From NCBI RefSeq assembly GCF_001550095.1, contig NZ_LRUC01000020.1, positions 124,001 to 188,000 of the forward strand: 64,000 nucleotides of DNA, read 5' to 3'. Below are positions 45,401 through 54,013 of the stretch, in pieces. Position numbers and translations under genes: made by a program. The notes under the pieces were generated by a model. That model worked only from the letters and a program-made list of their open reading frames with translations. It ran no database searches and was not told where the DNA came from. Source of the DNA: Celeribacter ethanolicus. GTDB lineage: Bacteria > Pseudomonadota > Alphaproteobacteria > Rhodobacterales > Rhodobacteraceae. Numbering within the stretch: the first letter of the stretch is position 1; each line of letters opens with the position of its first letter.

Positions 45401-45448
45401 TGCTCCATTGGGTTATGATTCCCGCACGTCAGGAAGCCGTTGTGCGGG
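45401..45448 (-). promoter_or_regulatory. SAM/SAH riboswitch upstream of metK
   Basis: On the minus strand the 48-base element opens with CCCGCACAACGGCTTCC, continues TGACGTGCGGG to close the P1 stem (CCCGCAC pairs with GTGCGGG), and ends with AACCCAATGGAGCA. The core CAACGGCTTCCTGACGTG and the final TTGGAGCA/ATGGAGCA with the embedded GGAG match the SAM/SAH riboswitch class reported from Rhodobacterales metK leaders (from memory). The GGAG lies 10 bases before the metK ATG, so the pseudoknot should mask the ribosome binding site. Confidence 0.9.
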
Positions 45449-45464
45449 CCTTTGATTAAAATGC

Positions 45465-45491
45465 GATATAACTCGCCCCGGGGAGGGTCAA
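45465..45491 (-). promoter_or_regulatory. Candidate metK promoter
   Basis: On the minus strand TTGACC (45486-45491) is a candidate -35 and TATATC (45465-45470) a candidate -10, spaced 15 bases. Transcription would start a few bases before the riboswitch. The -35 box overlaps the lnt stop codon. Confidence 0.45.
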
Positions 45492-46984
45492 TCTGTTTTT
45501 CTGCCGCGCCTCAGAGCTGTACCGATGCCGCCACTTAACACCAGAAGGGTTAACAACCCCCAAACGGGACCTTCCTCGAACCGAACATAAACGGTCTCGG
45601 GAAGGGCACCGGGCAGATCGGCGGTAAACGCCCCCGACGTGCCCAACGGAATCGCCGCCCGAACCCGGCCGCGCGCGTCGATCAGCGCGGAAATACCGGT
45701 ATTCGCGGCGCGCACCATCGGCAGGCCGGTCTCAATCGCCCGGAACCGTGCCTGCGCCAGCGCCTGTTGCGGGCCGGAAAAGGTGCCGAACCACGCATCG
45801 TTGGTCATCTGCAACAGCCAGTCGGGGCGCGTTTCGGTGCGTAGATCACGCGGAAAAATCGCCTCGTAACAGATCAGCGGAAGAGCAGACCCAAGCGCCC
45901 CCATATCCATGAGATGCGGTCCGGGACCCGCGGAGTAGCCATAGCCGTTCTGCGCCGTGAACGCCCGCAAACCGATCCGCTCCAGCAGCCACGGCAGAGG
46001 CATGTATTCACCGAAAGGCACAAGATGATGCTTGTCGTAGAGATCGGCGACCTGGCCCTTTTCGTCGAGCAGAACCGCCGTGTTGTACCCCTGCATCCCG
46101 TCCACCCGGTTGAGCCCGACCACGGCGCGCGCGGGAGCTGCCGTTTGGGCGACCTCGAACAACTCCGGCCCGGCGGCATAGAGAGGGGCTGCCACGGAGG
46201 TTTCCGGCCAGATCACCAGATCGGCGCCCTCGGGCGGCGTGACGGAGAGCGCGCGGCGGTAGAACTGGCCGACATACTCCGGGTCCCATTTGAGATGTTG
46301 CGGTGCGTTGGGTTGCACCACGCGAATGGCGTGATCGCGGTCCGGTGGCAGGGGCGCGGATTGGCGTTGCCAGCCGACCATAAAGGCGGCGGCAAAAAGC
46401 ACGGCGGCCACAGCGCCAATCCGCCAAGAGCGTTGTAAAACGGCATGGGCCAAGAGAGCGGCAAGCGCAAAACTCAGCGCCGTGAGTCCGTAAGGCCCAA
46501 TGAAAGCAGCAAGCTGCGCCAGCGGAGTGTCGAGCCAGATATAGCCGGGCATGGCCCATGGAAAGCCAGTGAAGATATGCCCGCGCGCGAGCTCCGCCGC
46601 ACCCCAGAAACCTGCGAGGCCCGGCAGGCCGGTCTTGAGTATTTTCGCGAGGAAGAAGGCCAGGGCCCAGAACAGCGCCAGCCCCCCCGCCATGAGGAAC
46701 AGCGCAAACGGGATCATCCATCCGTCACGCATCGGCTCGACAAGGAAGGGATTCACGATCCAGTTGAGCGATATGAGGAAGGTGGAAAACCCCACAAGCC
46801 AGCCGCGCAGGGCGGCCTGACCGGGCGTCAGCGCCATGCGCCAGGCGATGGCCGACATCACAAGCCCAGCGACCGCCACCGGCCAGAACCCAAGAGGCGC
46901 CTGACCGGCAGCGATCAGAAAGCCCGCCCCGAGCGCGAAGGCCCGGGGCGGGGTCAGAACATGCCGCAGCCTTGGCAGGCGCAT
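45488..46984 (-). CDS. lnt: Apolipoprotein N-acyltransferase
   Basis: Inner-membrane enzyme of 498 residues that adds the third acyl chain to lipoproteins. Several hydrophobic segments fill the first 200 residues, then a nitrilase-like domain follows: the catalytic Glu in IWPETSVAAPL near residue 258, a lysine near 330 and the cysteine in PLICYEAIFPRDLR near 385. The start overlaps the corC-like stop by one base (minus strand). The order ybeY-corC-lnt is conserved in alphaproteobacteria. The stop overlaps the candidate metK promoter. Confidence 0.94.
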   Translation of the reverse strand: MRLPRLRHVLTPPRAFALGAGFLIAAGQAPLGFWPVAVAGLVMSAIAWRMALTPGQAALRGWLVGFSTFLISLNWIVNPFLVEPMRDGWMIPFALFLMAGGLALFWALAFFLAKILKTGLPGLAGFWGAAELARGHIFTGFPWAMPGYIWLDTPLAQLAAFIGPYGLTALSFALAALLAHAVLQRSWRIGAVAAVLFAAAFMVGWQRQSAPLPPDRDHAIRVVQPNAPQHLKWDPEYVGQFYRRALSVTPPEGADLVIWPETSVAAPLYAAGPELFEVAQTAAPARAVVGLNRVDGMQGYNTAVLLDEKGQVADLYDKHHLVPFGEYMPLPWLLERIGLRAFTAQNGYGYSAGPGPHLMDMGALGSALPLICYEAIFPRDLRTETRPDWLLQMTNDAWFGTFSGPQQALAQARFRAIETGLPMVRAANTGISALIDARGRVRAAIPLGTSGAFTADLPGALPETVYVRFEEGPVWGLLTLLVLSGGIGTALRRGRKTD

Positions 46985-47916
46985 CAGGCCTCGACTTTCG
47001 GTTTCACGGCGGAGGGCAGGCGCACACGAATGCGTTTGATCCGGCGCGGATCGGCATCGACGATCTCGAACTCGGCCCCCGACGGATGCGGGATCACCTC
47101 GCCGCGCGCGGGGACCCGACCGGAGAGCAGGAAGACCAGACCGCCCAGAGTGTCGATCTCTTCTTCTTCCTCTTCGTCGGTCAGACGCATGCCGATGGCC
47201 GCCTCGAACTCGTCGAGCGGGGCCTTGGCCTGGGCGATGAACACGCCCGGCGCGGACTGGGTCCAGAACGCATCGTCGTCGACATCGTGCTCGTCCTCGA
47301 TCTCCCCGATCACCTGCTCGACAAGGTCTTCGAGCGTCACAAGCCCGTCCACGCCGCCGTATTCGTCGATCACCAGCGCCATATGCATCCGCTCCGTCTG
47401 CATCTTTTGCAGCAGTACCCCGATCGGCATCGACGGCGGCGCATAGAGCAGCGGGCGCAGCATCTTGCGCAGGTTGAACCGCTCCCCCTTGCCGTTGAAG
47501 CCATGGGTGAGGGCGAAATCCTTGAGGTGCACAAGCCCGACAGGCGTGTCCAGCGTGCCCTTGTAGACCGGCAATCGGGTCATCCCGCTTTCGCGGAACA
47601 CCTCCACCAGATCCTCTTTCTTGATGTCCAGAGGCACGGCGACGATCTCCGCTTTCGGGATCGCCACGTCATCGACCCGCATCCGGCGCAGGTTAACCAT
47701 GCCGGGGCGCTGCACGGGCTGAGGCGGAACCACGGAAGAGTTCGCCCCGGCCAAGGCTGTCGTGTCGGAAGTTTTGGCGGTAAATGCCGCCTTCATGCGG
47801 TCGAACCAGCCAGAGGATTTGCGCACGATGCGGCGCGTGTCGCTCTGCGGTCTGCTTATGGGGTCGATCGGCGCGCTCTGCGCTGCCGTAGAAGACCCAG
47901 GCTCGGTGTCGCCCAT
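46984..47916 (-). CDS. CorC/HlyC-type CBS-domain protein (hemolysin family)
   Basis: Protein of 310 residues with a disordered N-terminal 70 residues, two CBS domains (about residues 85-205, with MRLPVYKG-type TRLPVYKG and ALVIDEYGGVDGLVTLEDLVEQ) and a C-terminal transporter-associated CorC_HlyC domain that ends in an FAD-like PCMH fold. These proteins are linked to magnesium/cobalt handling. ATG at 47916 follows AAAGGA. The stop overlaps lnt by one base. Position between ybeY and lnt is the usual one. Confidence 0.92.
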   Translation of the reverse strand: MGDTEPGSSTAAQSAPIDPISRPQSDTRRIVRKSSGWFDRMKAAFTAKTSDTTALAGANSSVVPPQPVQRPGMVNLRRMRVDDVAIPKAEIVAVPLDIKKEDLVEVFRESGMTRLPVYKGTLDTPVGLVHLKDFALTHGFNGKGERFNLRKMLRPLLYAPPSMPIGVLLQKMQTERMHMALVIDEYGGVDGLVTLEDLVEQVIGEIEDEHDVDDDAFWTQSAPGVFIAQAKAPLDEFEAAIGMRLTDEEEEEEIDTLGGLVFLLSGRVPARGEVIPHPSGAEFEIVDADPRRIKRIRVRLPSAVKPKVEA

Positions 47917-47965
47917 GCGTCCTTTCCAATATGAACAATCTGAACTGGTCTTTTCGACCGTTCGC

Positions 47966-48454
47966 CTAATATGGGTCCTTGACCCCCATGGTTGCAAGTA
48001 TTTCGACCTCGGTCGCTTCCATAATTTCCGCGTCCCTGTCGGTTATGTGATCATAACCCAACAGATGTAACAGACCATGAACGAGCAAATGGGTGACGTG
48101 GTTGGCGAATGTCTTGTCCTGCTCCTCTGCCTCGCGCAGACAGGTTTCATAGGCAATCGCGATATCGCCCAGCTCGATGGACCCGTCGAAATCCGGCTCC
48201 GGCAGGGGCGGGCGTTCACCGGGTGCCGCACGTTCTTCGGCGGGCCAGGACAGGACGTTCGTCGCCTTGTCCTTTTCCCGGAAATCCGCGTTCAGGACCT
48301 TGATGCGCGCATCGTCACAGGCCAACACGGACCCTTCGCAAAGCTCCGCATCCAACCCGAGATGCGCAAGCGTTGCGGCCTCGGCGGCTTCCACCAAGAC
48401 CTCAAGCCCCGCCTCGTCCCAGCGGTCGTCCTCAAAGATCACCTCTACGGCCAC
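47966..48454 (-). CDS. ybeY: Endoribonuclease YbeY (rRNA maturation)
   Basis: Metal-dependent endoribonuclease of 162 residues for 16S rRNA 3' processing and ribosome quality control. The zinc motif HGLLHLLGYDH near residue 123 (H-x3-H-x5-H) and NADFREKDKATNVLSWP near 57 are diagnostic. It is 18 bases downstream of the phoH-like gene and 49 bases before the corC-like gene. Confidence 0.95.
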   Translation of the reverse strand: MAVEVIFEDDRWDEAGLEVLVEAAEAATLAHLGLDAELCEGSVLACDDARIKVLNADFREKDKATNVLSWPAEERAAPGERPPLPEPDFDGSIELGDIAIAYETCLREAEEQDKTFANHVTHLLVHGLLHLLGYDHITDRDAEIMEATEVEILATMGVKDPY

Positions 48455-48472
48455 GGGGCCCTCCGACTTGCG

Positions 48473-49483
48473 TTACTGCGCTTCGTCGGCCTCATACGCT
48501 TCGATGATCGCGGCGACAAGCGGGTGGCGCACCACGTCTTTCGAGGTGAAGTAGTTGAACGAGATGTTTGGCAGGCCCGCGAGAATGCGCTCCGCATCCC
48601 GGAGACCGGATTGCACCCCCCGTGGCAAGTCGACCTGCGAGCGGTCGCCGGTGATCACCATGCGCGAGCCTTCACCCAAGCGGGTCAGGAACATTTTCAT
48701 CTGCATGGTGGTGGCGTTCTGCGCCTCATCCAGAACCACGAACGCGCGCGACAGAGTCCGCCCGCGCATGAAGGCCAGCGGCGCGATCTCGATGGTCTTT
48801 TCCTCGCGCATCTTCTGCACTTGCTTGGCCGGGATGAAGTCGTTCAGCGCGTCGTAGAGCGGCTGCATATAGGGATCGACCTTCTCGTCCTGCGTGCCGG
48901 GCAGAAAGCCGAGACGCTCCCCCGCCTCAACCGCAGGTCGCGACAGGATGATCCGGTCGACGTGGCCGTTGATCAACATGTTCACACCCACGGCCACGGC
49001 GAGATAGGTCTTGCCGGTCCCCGCCGGACCGATGCCAAAGGCCAACTCGTGTTTGAACAGGTTGGTGACATAGTCCTTCTGCGCCGCCGTGCGCGGTTCC
49101 ACCAGCTTCTTGCGGGTCTTGATCTCGACATCGCCGCCGCGGAACATCTCCATCTGATCGCCCGGCAATCCCTTGTCGCTCTCAGCCTCCCCCATGCGGA
49201 TCATGCCGTCGATGTCGCCCGGCTCGATCTCGCGACCGGCTTCGAGCTTGCCGTAGAGATCCTGCAACACCGCAGAAGCGCGGCCCCGGGCGCTGCCGGT
49301 GCCCATGACGGACAACATATTGCCGCGTCGGACGATCTGGACTTCGAGCTTGTGTTCAATTTGAGCGAGGTTCCGGTCGAACTCTCCACACAGGTCAATC
49401 AACAACCTGTTGTCGTGGAATTCGAGAAGCGTTTCGTGGACTGCGTCCTGCGATTTCGGGGGTGTCAACGCGCTCAGGCCCAA
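48473..49483 (-). CDS. PhoH-like ATPase
   Basis: P-loop ATPase of 336 residues of the PhoH/YbeZ family, which works with YbeY. The Walker A GIGPAGTGKTYLAV is near residue 152, Walker B VVLDEAQNAT near 246 and MVITGDRSQVDLP near 271. The start is placed at TTG 49483 because GGAG lies seven bases upstream and the resulting N-terminus (LGLSALTPPKSQDAV) is that of relatives; a frame extension to GTG at 49558 lacks such support. It heads the phoH-ybeY-corC-lnt unit. Confidence 0.9.
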   Translation of the reverse strand: MGLSALTPPKSQDAVHETLLEFHDNRLLIDLCGEFDRNLAQIEHKLEVQIVRRGNMLSVMGTGSARGRASAVLQDLYGKLEAGREIEPGDIDGMIRMGEAESDKGLPGDQMEMFRGGDVEIKTRKKLVEPRTAAQKDYVTNLFKHELAFGIGPAGTGKTYLAVAVGVNMLINGHVDRIILSRPAVEAGERLGFLPGTQDEKVDPYMQPLYDALNDFIPAKQVQKMREEKTIEIAPLAFMRGRTLSRAFVVLDEAQNATTMQMKMFLTRLGEGSRMVITGDRSQVDLPRGVQSGLRDAERILAGLPNISFNYFTSKDVVRHPLVAAIIEAYEADEAQ

Positions 49484-49630
49484 ATATTGTCTCCGACTCT
49501 GGAATGGCTCCTGAGTCCGATGGTGCCAAGGGATAGGGCTTCTGGCAAGCGGGGACACAAAATCTTCGCAATCGACCCGGCGAACCCCTGCTCAAAAAAT
49601 GGCGCATCGCCTAATTTTTCACCAAAATAC

Positions 49631-49657
49631 AAAACGGCCGCCCCGAAGGACGACCGT
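49631..49657 (-). terminator. Intrinsic terminator after the lipoprotein gene
   Basis: On the minus strand ACGGTCGTCC pairs with GGGCGGCCGT (with G-T pairs) around a short loop, followed by TTTT. It ends the OmpA/lipoprotein unit and separates it from phoH. Confidence 0.85.
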
Positions 49658-49681
49658 CGACTTGAGGAATCGCAGGACCGA

Positions 49682-50011
49682 TCAGATCGGATCATAGAAC
49701 GGCGAACCGTCCTTGTACGGACCGACAGCCGTATTCGGAGCCGCCGTACCGGAGCAGACCGGCATGCCGTATTTGTCGACGCGCGGGGACAGGTAGCCCT
49801 CGACCCCGTCGTCGATGATCCAGTGGTCACAGCCTTCCGGGTCGATCCAGATGCCGGCCACCAGCGTCGACAGGTGTTTCGTGTCGAAGCCGCGGTCCAC
49901 GGTCTTGTCCGTCTTGTGGGATTCATACCCGGCCTCTCCCATCATCGCCTCGGTACAGGCGGTGGTGGAGCCGAGCACGGCGAGAAGGGCGATCGCTTTG
50001 ATGGCTTTCAT
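49682..50011 (-). CDS. Small lipoprotein with a WIDPxGC motif
   Basis: Protein of 109 residues with a lipoprotein signal: hydrophobic core LLAVLGSTTAC with the probable lipidated cysteine near residue 19. The mature part has IWIDPEGCDHW and DDGVEGYLSPRVDKYGMP, which closely match a segment of the OmpA-family protein encoded just upstream. ATG at 50011 follows GAGAGA. The gene is 11 bases downstream of the OmpA-family gene. Function unknown; the shared motif suggests a common ligand or a common envelope site. Confidence 0.8.
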   Translation of the reverse strand: MKAIKAIALLAVLGSTTACTEAMMGEAGYESHKTDKTVDRGFDTKHLSTLVAGIWIDPEGCDHWIIDDGVEGYLSPRVDKYGMPVCSGTAAPNTAVGPYKDGSPFYDPI

Positions 50012-50022
50012 CGTCTCTCTCC

Positions 50023-50595
50023 TCACTTCACACAGATGATTTCGACGCGGCGGTTCTTTTGCATCCCCGCAGCGGTCGAGTTCGAGGCGATCGGCTGGCG
50101 TTCGCCATAGCCGCGCACATCGACGACATTGGCCCCGACCGAGGCCGCGATCTTGGCAACCGCATTGGCACGGTTATAGCTCAGACGCATGTTATATTCG
50201 TCGGAGGCCCGGCTGTCCGTATGACCCACGATGATATAGGCCGTGGCGCCCGCCTGCTGGAAGAAATCAGTGAGGCGTTTGCGGCCCGCAGCGGAGATCA
50301 CGTATTTGTCCGTGGCGAAAAGCTGATCGGAGTTCATCACGGCACAGCTCTGCACCGGGTGGCAGGTCGGTTTGCCCTGACGGTCGCGCTTGAGGTCCAT
50401 GTAGCCCTCGACCCCGTCGTCCATCACCCAGTGTTCACAGCCATCCGGATCGATCCAGATCGTCGGTTTGTACACTTCGCCATTCACCGTGCCCGGCACC
50501 ATTTGCGCATTGGCCGTCGCCGCCGCAAAAGCAAGAGCGACCCCCGCGCAGAGGCCCAGCCCCCGTCGCGTTGTCTTCAGAAATTCGATGGTCAC
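50023..50595 (-). CDS. OmpA-family protein with a WIDPxGC motif
   Basis: Protein of 190 residues with a signal peptide (cleavage after ANA-Q near residue 30). The first mature part contains IWIDPDGCEHW and DDGVEGYMDLKRDRQGKP, then a C-terminal OmpA-like peptidoglycan-binding domain: VGHTDSRASDEYNMRLSYNRA and GYGERQPIASN followed by NRRVEIICVK. It would sit in the periplasm and bind peptidoglycan without a beta-barrel. GTG at 50595 is chosen because GGGGGA is eight bases upstream. It precedes the lipoprotein gene, which shares the first motif. Confidence 0.85.
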   Translation of the reverse strand: MTIEFLKTTRRGLGLCAGVALAFAAATANAQMVPGTVNGEVYKPTIWIDPDGCEHWVMDDGVEGYMDLKRDRQGKPTCHPVQSCAVMNSDQLFATDKYVISAAGRKRLTDFFQQAGATAYIIVGHTDSRASDEYNMRLSYNRANAVAKIAASVGANVVDVRGYGERQPIASNSTAAGMQKNRRVEIICVK

Positions 50596-50851
50596 GTCTA
50601 CCGTCCCCCAACTGTTTGCGTTTTCGGGCCGTTCCAAAACACGCGCCCCCTGCAGCCGTGAGACTGCTGCGCCCTACTCACCAAGATTGTGGCTAAAGGA
50701 TAGCAAACTTCGGGTCCAAGTGAAGAAAAATAACCAGATATTGTGTCGCATATCTTGACGAACTCCCGCAGGCACCGGGATTGTTGCCAAGATACTCCAC
50801 CCTGCGGTAAAAACTTTGCCGGTGCGCGCCGCCTGCCACCCCCGGCGGTTC

Positions 50852-52189
50852 TCAGCGCAGCAGGACCCCGCCCAGGGAATTCGGGCCGCTTTCGATGATT
50901 CTCACGCGCTGGATGTCCCCCACGGCGACATCGTCGGTGACGTGAACTGCATGAAGATATTCGGATTTTCCAACCATCTGCCCCGGCAGACGCCCCTTGC
51001 GTTCGAACAGAACCGAGACCTCGCGACCGACCATCGCATCCTGAAACGCGTGTTGCTGTTCGGTGATCAGCGTCTGCAAGCGATGCAGCCGTTCGGAGGC
51101 CACATCGGGGTCGATCATCTTCGCCTCTTTCTCGGCGGCGGGCGTACCCGGGCGCGGCGAGTATTTGAACGAGAACGCAGAGCCATAACCGACCTCACGC
51201 ACGAGGCTCATCGTGTCCTCGAAATCCTGATCCGTCTCGCCGGGGAAACCGACGATGAAGTCGCCGGACATGGCGATGTCAGGCCGCGCGGCGCGGATGC
51301 GTTCGATCAGGCGAAGATATTCCTCGGCGGTGTGTTTGCGGTTCATCGCCTTGAGGATTTTGTCGGAGCCGGACTGCACCGGAAGATGCAGGTAAGGCAT
51401 GAGCTTGTCGCAATCGCCATGCGCCGCGATCAGGTCGTCTTCCATGTCGTTCGGATGCGAGGTGGTGAAGCGGATGCGCTCCAAACCATCGACCTTTGCA
51501 AGCGCGCGAATGAGCCGCGCCAACCCCCATGTGCCGCCCTCTCCTGCGCCGTGATAGGCATTCACATTCTGCCCCAAGAGGGTGATCTCCCGCACACCGC
51601 GCTCCACCAGATCGCGCGCCTCATCGAGCACGCGCTCAACCGGGCGCGACACCTCGGCACCACGGGTATAGGGCACAACGCAGAAGGCACAGAACTTGTC
51701 ACAGCCCTCCTGCACGGTCAGAAACGCCGCAGGGGCCCGTTTCGCCTTGGGCCGGGATTTCAGTTTCTCGAACTTGTCCTCTTCCGGGAAATCCGTATCG
51801 AGCGCCTTTTGCCCGTGCCCGGCCTTCGCCTCAAGCTCCGGCAGGCGGTGATAGCTCTGCGGTCCCACGACGAGATCGACCATCGGCTGGCGCCGCATGA
51901 TCTCTTCACCCTCGGCCTGGGCCACACAGCCCGCCACGCCGATCTTGAGATCGGGATTGGCAATCTTGAGGTCTTTGTAGCGGCCAAGTTCGGAATAGAC
52001 CTTTTCCGCCGCCTTCTCGCGAATATGGCAGGTGTTCAAAAGGATCATGTCCGCCTCTTCCGGCGAAGACACTTCGGTATAGCCCGACCCGCCCAGCGCT
52101 TCGGCCATGCGTTCGCTGTCGTAGACGTTCATCTGACAGCCATAGGTCTTGATATAGAGCTTCTTGGTGGTGCTCGGCGTCTCGGACAT
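50852..52189 (-). CDS. miaB: tRNA-2-methylthio-N6-dimethylallyladenosine synthase
   Basis: Radical-SAM enzyme of 445 residues that thiomethylates tRNA at A37. The N-terminal MTTase domain has [11 protein letters not shown] and NTCHIREKA; the radical-SAM cluster is CDKFCAFC near residue 155; a C-terminal TRAM domain follows after residue 375. ATG at 52189 is preferred to 52195 because it leaves better space for GGA. In this group of genomes miaB commonly precedes phoH; here two envelope-protein genes sit between. Confidence 0.95.
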   Translation of the reverse strand: MSETPSTTKKLYIKTYGCQMNVYDSERMAEALGGSGYTEVSSPEEADMILLNTCHIREKAAEKVYSELGRYKDLKIANPDLKIGVAGCVAQAEGEEIMRRQPMVDLVVGPQSYHRLPELEAKAGHGQKALDTDFPEEDKFEKLKSRPKAKRAPAAFLTVQEGCDKFCAFCVVPYTRGAEVSRPVERVLDEARDLVERGVREITLLGQNVNAYHGAGEGGTWGLARLIRALAKVDGLERIRFTTSHPNDMEDDLIAAHGDCDKLMPYLHLPVQSGSDKILKAMNRKHTAEEYLRLIERIRAARPDIAMSGDFIVGFPGETDQDFEDTMSLVREVGYGSAFSFKYSPRPGTPAAEKEAKMIDPDVASERLHRLQTLITEQQHAFQDAMVGREVSVLFERKGRLPGQMVGKSEYLHAVHVTDDVAVGDIQRVRIIESGPNSLGGVLLR

Positions 52190-52377
52190 GGGCATGGGTC
52201 CACGAATGCTGGGAATTGAGGCGGTGTCCTAGCGCAAGAGGGCCAAGAGGGCAAGCGCCTCGGACCGGACCGCCATAAGCAGGCTCATGACGAAATTGTT
52301 TCCACAATCCTTGCAATCCCCTGCCCTTCATGCATTTTTTACCGGAAACGGGGACACTGCCCCGGCAAAGGATTTTC

Positions 52378-53241
52378 ATGCGATACGACAGCCTCGACAC
52401 GTTTCTCACCGACGGCAAGGACGCCCTTTTGAAAGGGCCGATCGCGATGATCTTTGCCGAAGATCTCGTGGAAGTGGACACGACGCTGCGCCATCACCTC
52501 TCGCTGGGGTTCAAACAGGTGATCCTGTTCGCCCCCGACGAACTGAAACTCCCCGAGGGGCTGGAAGCGAAAATCCACCGCATCCGCTACGCCACTCGCG
52601 CGCCGGAGATGCTCACCAAAGCAGTCAACCGGATCATCGCCGCCGCGCCGGGGATCTGGATGTATTACTGCTACAATGCGGAATACCTGTTCTTCCCGTT
52701 CTGCGAGACCCGCACCATCACCGACATGCTGACCTTCCACACCGAGGAACGCCGCGATGCGATGCTGTGTTATGTCGTCGATCTCTACGCCGACGATTTG
52801 AACGCGCATCCCAATGCCGTCTCGCTCGAAGACGCCCATCTCGACCGCTCGGGCTATTACGCCCTGGGGCGCCCCGATGCCGCAGGGCGTGCGAAAGAGC
52901 GGCAGCTCGACTTTTTCGGCGGGCTGCGGTGGCGGTTTGAAGAGCACATGCCGCCACACCGCCGCCGCATCGACCGGATCGCGCTTTTCAAGGCGAAAAA
53001 GGGGCTCCGGCTCAGCGAGGAACATCTGTTCGGCGACGAGGAATACAACACCTACGCCTGCCCCTGGCATCACAACCTGACCGCCACCATCGTGTCCTTC
53101 CGCACCGCCAAGGCACTCAAGACCAACGCCGGATCGACCTATGACATTTCCACCTTCCGCTGGCACAATTCCATCGAGTTCGAATGGCACAGCCAGCAAT
53201 TGCTGGATTTGGGCCTGATGGAACCGGGGCAGTGGTTCTAA
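52378..53241 (+). CDS. Probable glycosyltransferase family 2-like protein
   Basis: Protein of 287 residues, no signal peptide. Features resemble a group of small glycosyltransferase-2-like proteins of alphaproteobacteria: LGFKQVILFAPDELKLPE in the N-terminal third, YYCYNAEYLFFPFCETRT near residue 95, and the ending HNLTATIVSFRTAKALKT and YDISTFRWHNSIEFEW. A canonical DxD is not obvious, although LCYVVDLYADD offers acidic residues. ATG at 52378 follows AAAGGATTTTC. Not part of an evident operon. Assignment is tentative. Confidence 0.5.
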   Translation: MRYDSLDTFLTDGKDALLKGPIAMIFAEDLVEVDTTLRHHLSLGFKQVILFAPDELKLPEGLEAKIHRIRYATRAPEMLTKAVNRIIAAAPGIWMYYCYNAEYLFFPFCETRTITDMLTFHTEERRDAMLCYVVDLYADDLNAHPNAVSLEDAHLDRSGYYALGRPDAAGRAKERQLDFFGGLRWRFEEHMPPHRRRIDRIALFKAKKGLRLSEEHLFGDEEYNTYACPWHHNLTATIVSFRTAKALKTNAGSTYDISTFRWHNSIEFEWHSQQLLDLGLMEPGQWF

Positions 53242-53243
53242 GA

Positions 53244-53266
53244 GCGTTTTGGCAAAGCCAAAACGC
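53244..53266 (+). repeat. Perfect hairpin directly after the glycosyltransferase-like gene
   Basis: GCGTTTTGGC (53244-53253) and GCCAAAACGC (53257-53266) are perfectly complementary across AAA. It starts two bases after the stop codon. There is no T-run, so it may be a REP-like element that protects the transcript or terminates weakly. Confidence 0.6.
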
Positions 53267-53304
53267 GTGACCACGCCTCAAAAAGCGCAGCGTTTCTAAA
53301 ACAT

Positions 53305-53350
53305 CCGCATGTGAGGCAGCGTTTTCCTAGAAAAACGCGTTCACATGCGG
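53305..53350 (+). repeat. Nested palindrome in the intergenic region before the FKBP gene
   Basis: Outer arms CCGCATGTGA (53305-53314) and TCACATGCGG (53341-53350) enclose inner arms GCGTTTT (53319-53325) and AAAACGC (53332-53338). The inner arm repeats the GCGTTTT of the hairpin at 53244. The whole can form a cruciform or long RNA hairpin of about 46 bases. Confidence 0.65.
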
Positions 53351-53489
53351 TTCTTGCGATTGGTTTTGCGGCTTTTTCCCACCATCGGGTTGCATTTCAC
53401 AGATCACCGCCTATCCTTTCGCGCAATCGTCATTGGGCACCCGTAAAGACGCGGCCCCAAAAACTCACCCCGAACAGTTAGGACTCTTC

Positions 53490-53918
53490 ATGACCGAAGT
53501 TAAATCGGGCGACAAAGTTCGTATTCACTACACCGGCACGCTCGCAGACGGCACCGTGTTCGACAGTTCCGAAGGCCGCGAACCGCTCGAATTCACCGTC
53601 GGCTCCGGCCAGATCATTCCGGGCATGGACAAGCACCTGCCGGGCATGACCGTGGGCGAAAAGAAAACCATCGTCGCTGTCGCCGATGAGGCCTATGGCC
53701 AGCGTCACCCCGATGCACAGCAAGCCGTGCCGCGCGCCCAGATCCCGGCGGAGATCCCGCTTGAGGTTGGCCTTCAGCTTCAGATGCAGTCCCCGACCGG
53801 TCAGGTGATCCCCGTCACCGTGGTCGAAGTGACCGACGAGGAAGTGACGCTCGACGCCAACCACCGTCTGGCGGGCGAGGACCTCACCTTCGCGATCGAG
53901 CTGGTGGAAATCGTCTGA
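53490..53918 (+). CDS. FKBP-type peptidyl-prolyl isomerase (SlyD-like)
   Basis: Cytoplasmic protein of 142 residues. The FKBP fold shows VRIHYTGTLADGTVFDSS, GSGQIIPGMDKHLPGM and GEKKT; an inserted flap around residues 65-125 and the ending VTLDANHRLAGEDLTFAIELVEI are as in SlyD. The His-rich metal-binding tail of E. coli SlyD is absent. ATG at 53490 follows AGGA. It is a single gene with a hairpin after it. Confidence 0.93.
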   Translation: MTEVKSGDKVRIHYTGTLADGTVFDSSEGREPLEFTVGSGQIIPGMDKHLPGMTVGEKKTIVAVADEAYGQRHPDAQQAVPRAQIPAEIPLEVGLQLQMQSPTGQVIPVTVVEVTDEEVTLDANHRLAGEDLTFAIELVEIV

Positions 53919-53947
53919 AGCTGAGTATTTCTCAGCAAAGGAAACAG

Positions 53948-53977
53948 GGCGGCGCGCGATAGGCGGGCCGCCTTTTT
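53948..53977 (+). terminator. Terminator after the FKBP gene
   Basis: GGCGGC (53948-53953) pairs with GCCGCC (53967-53972), followed by five T residues, 30 bases past the stop codon. Confidence 0.75.
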
Positions 53978-54013
53978 CATTGATCGGGCGCGGGTTTGGC
54001 GTCAAATGGCGGT

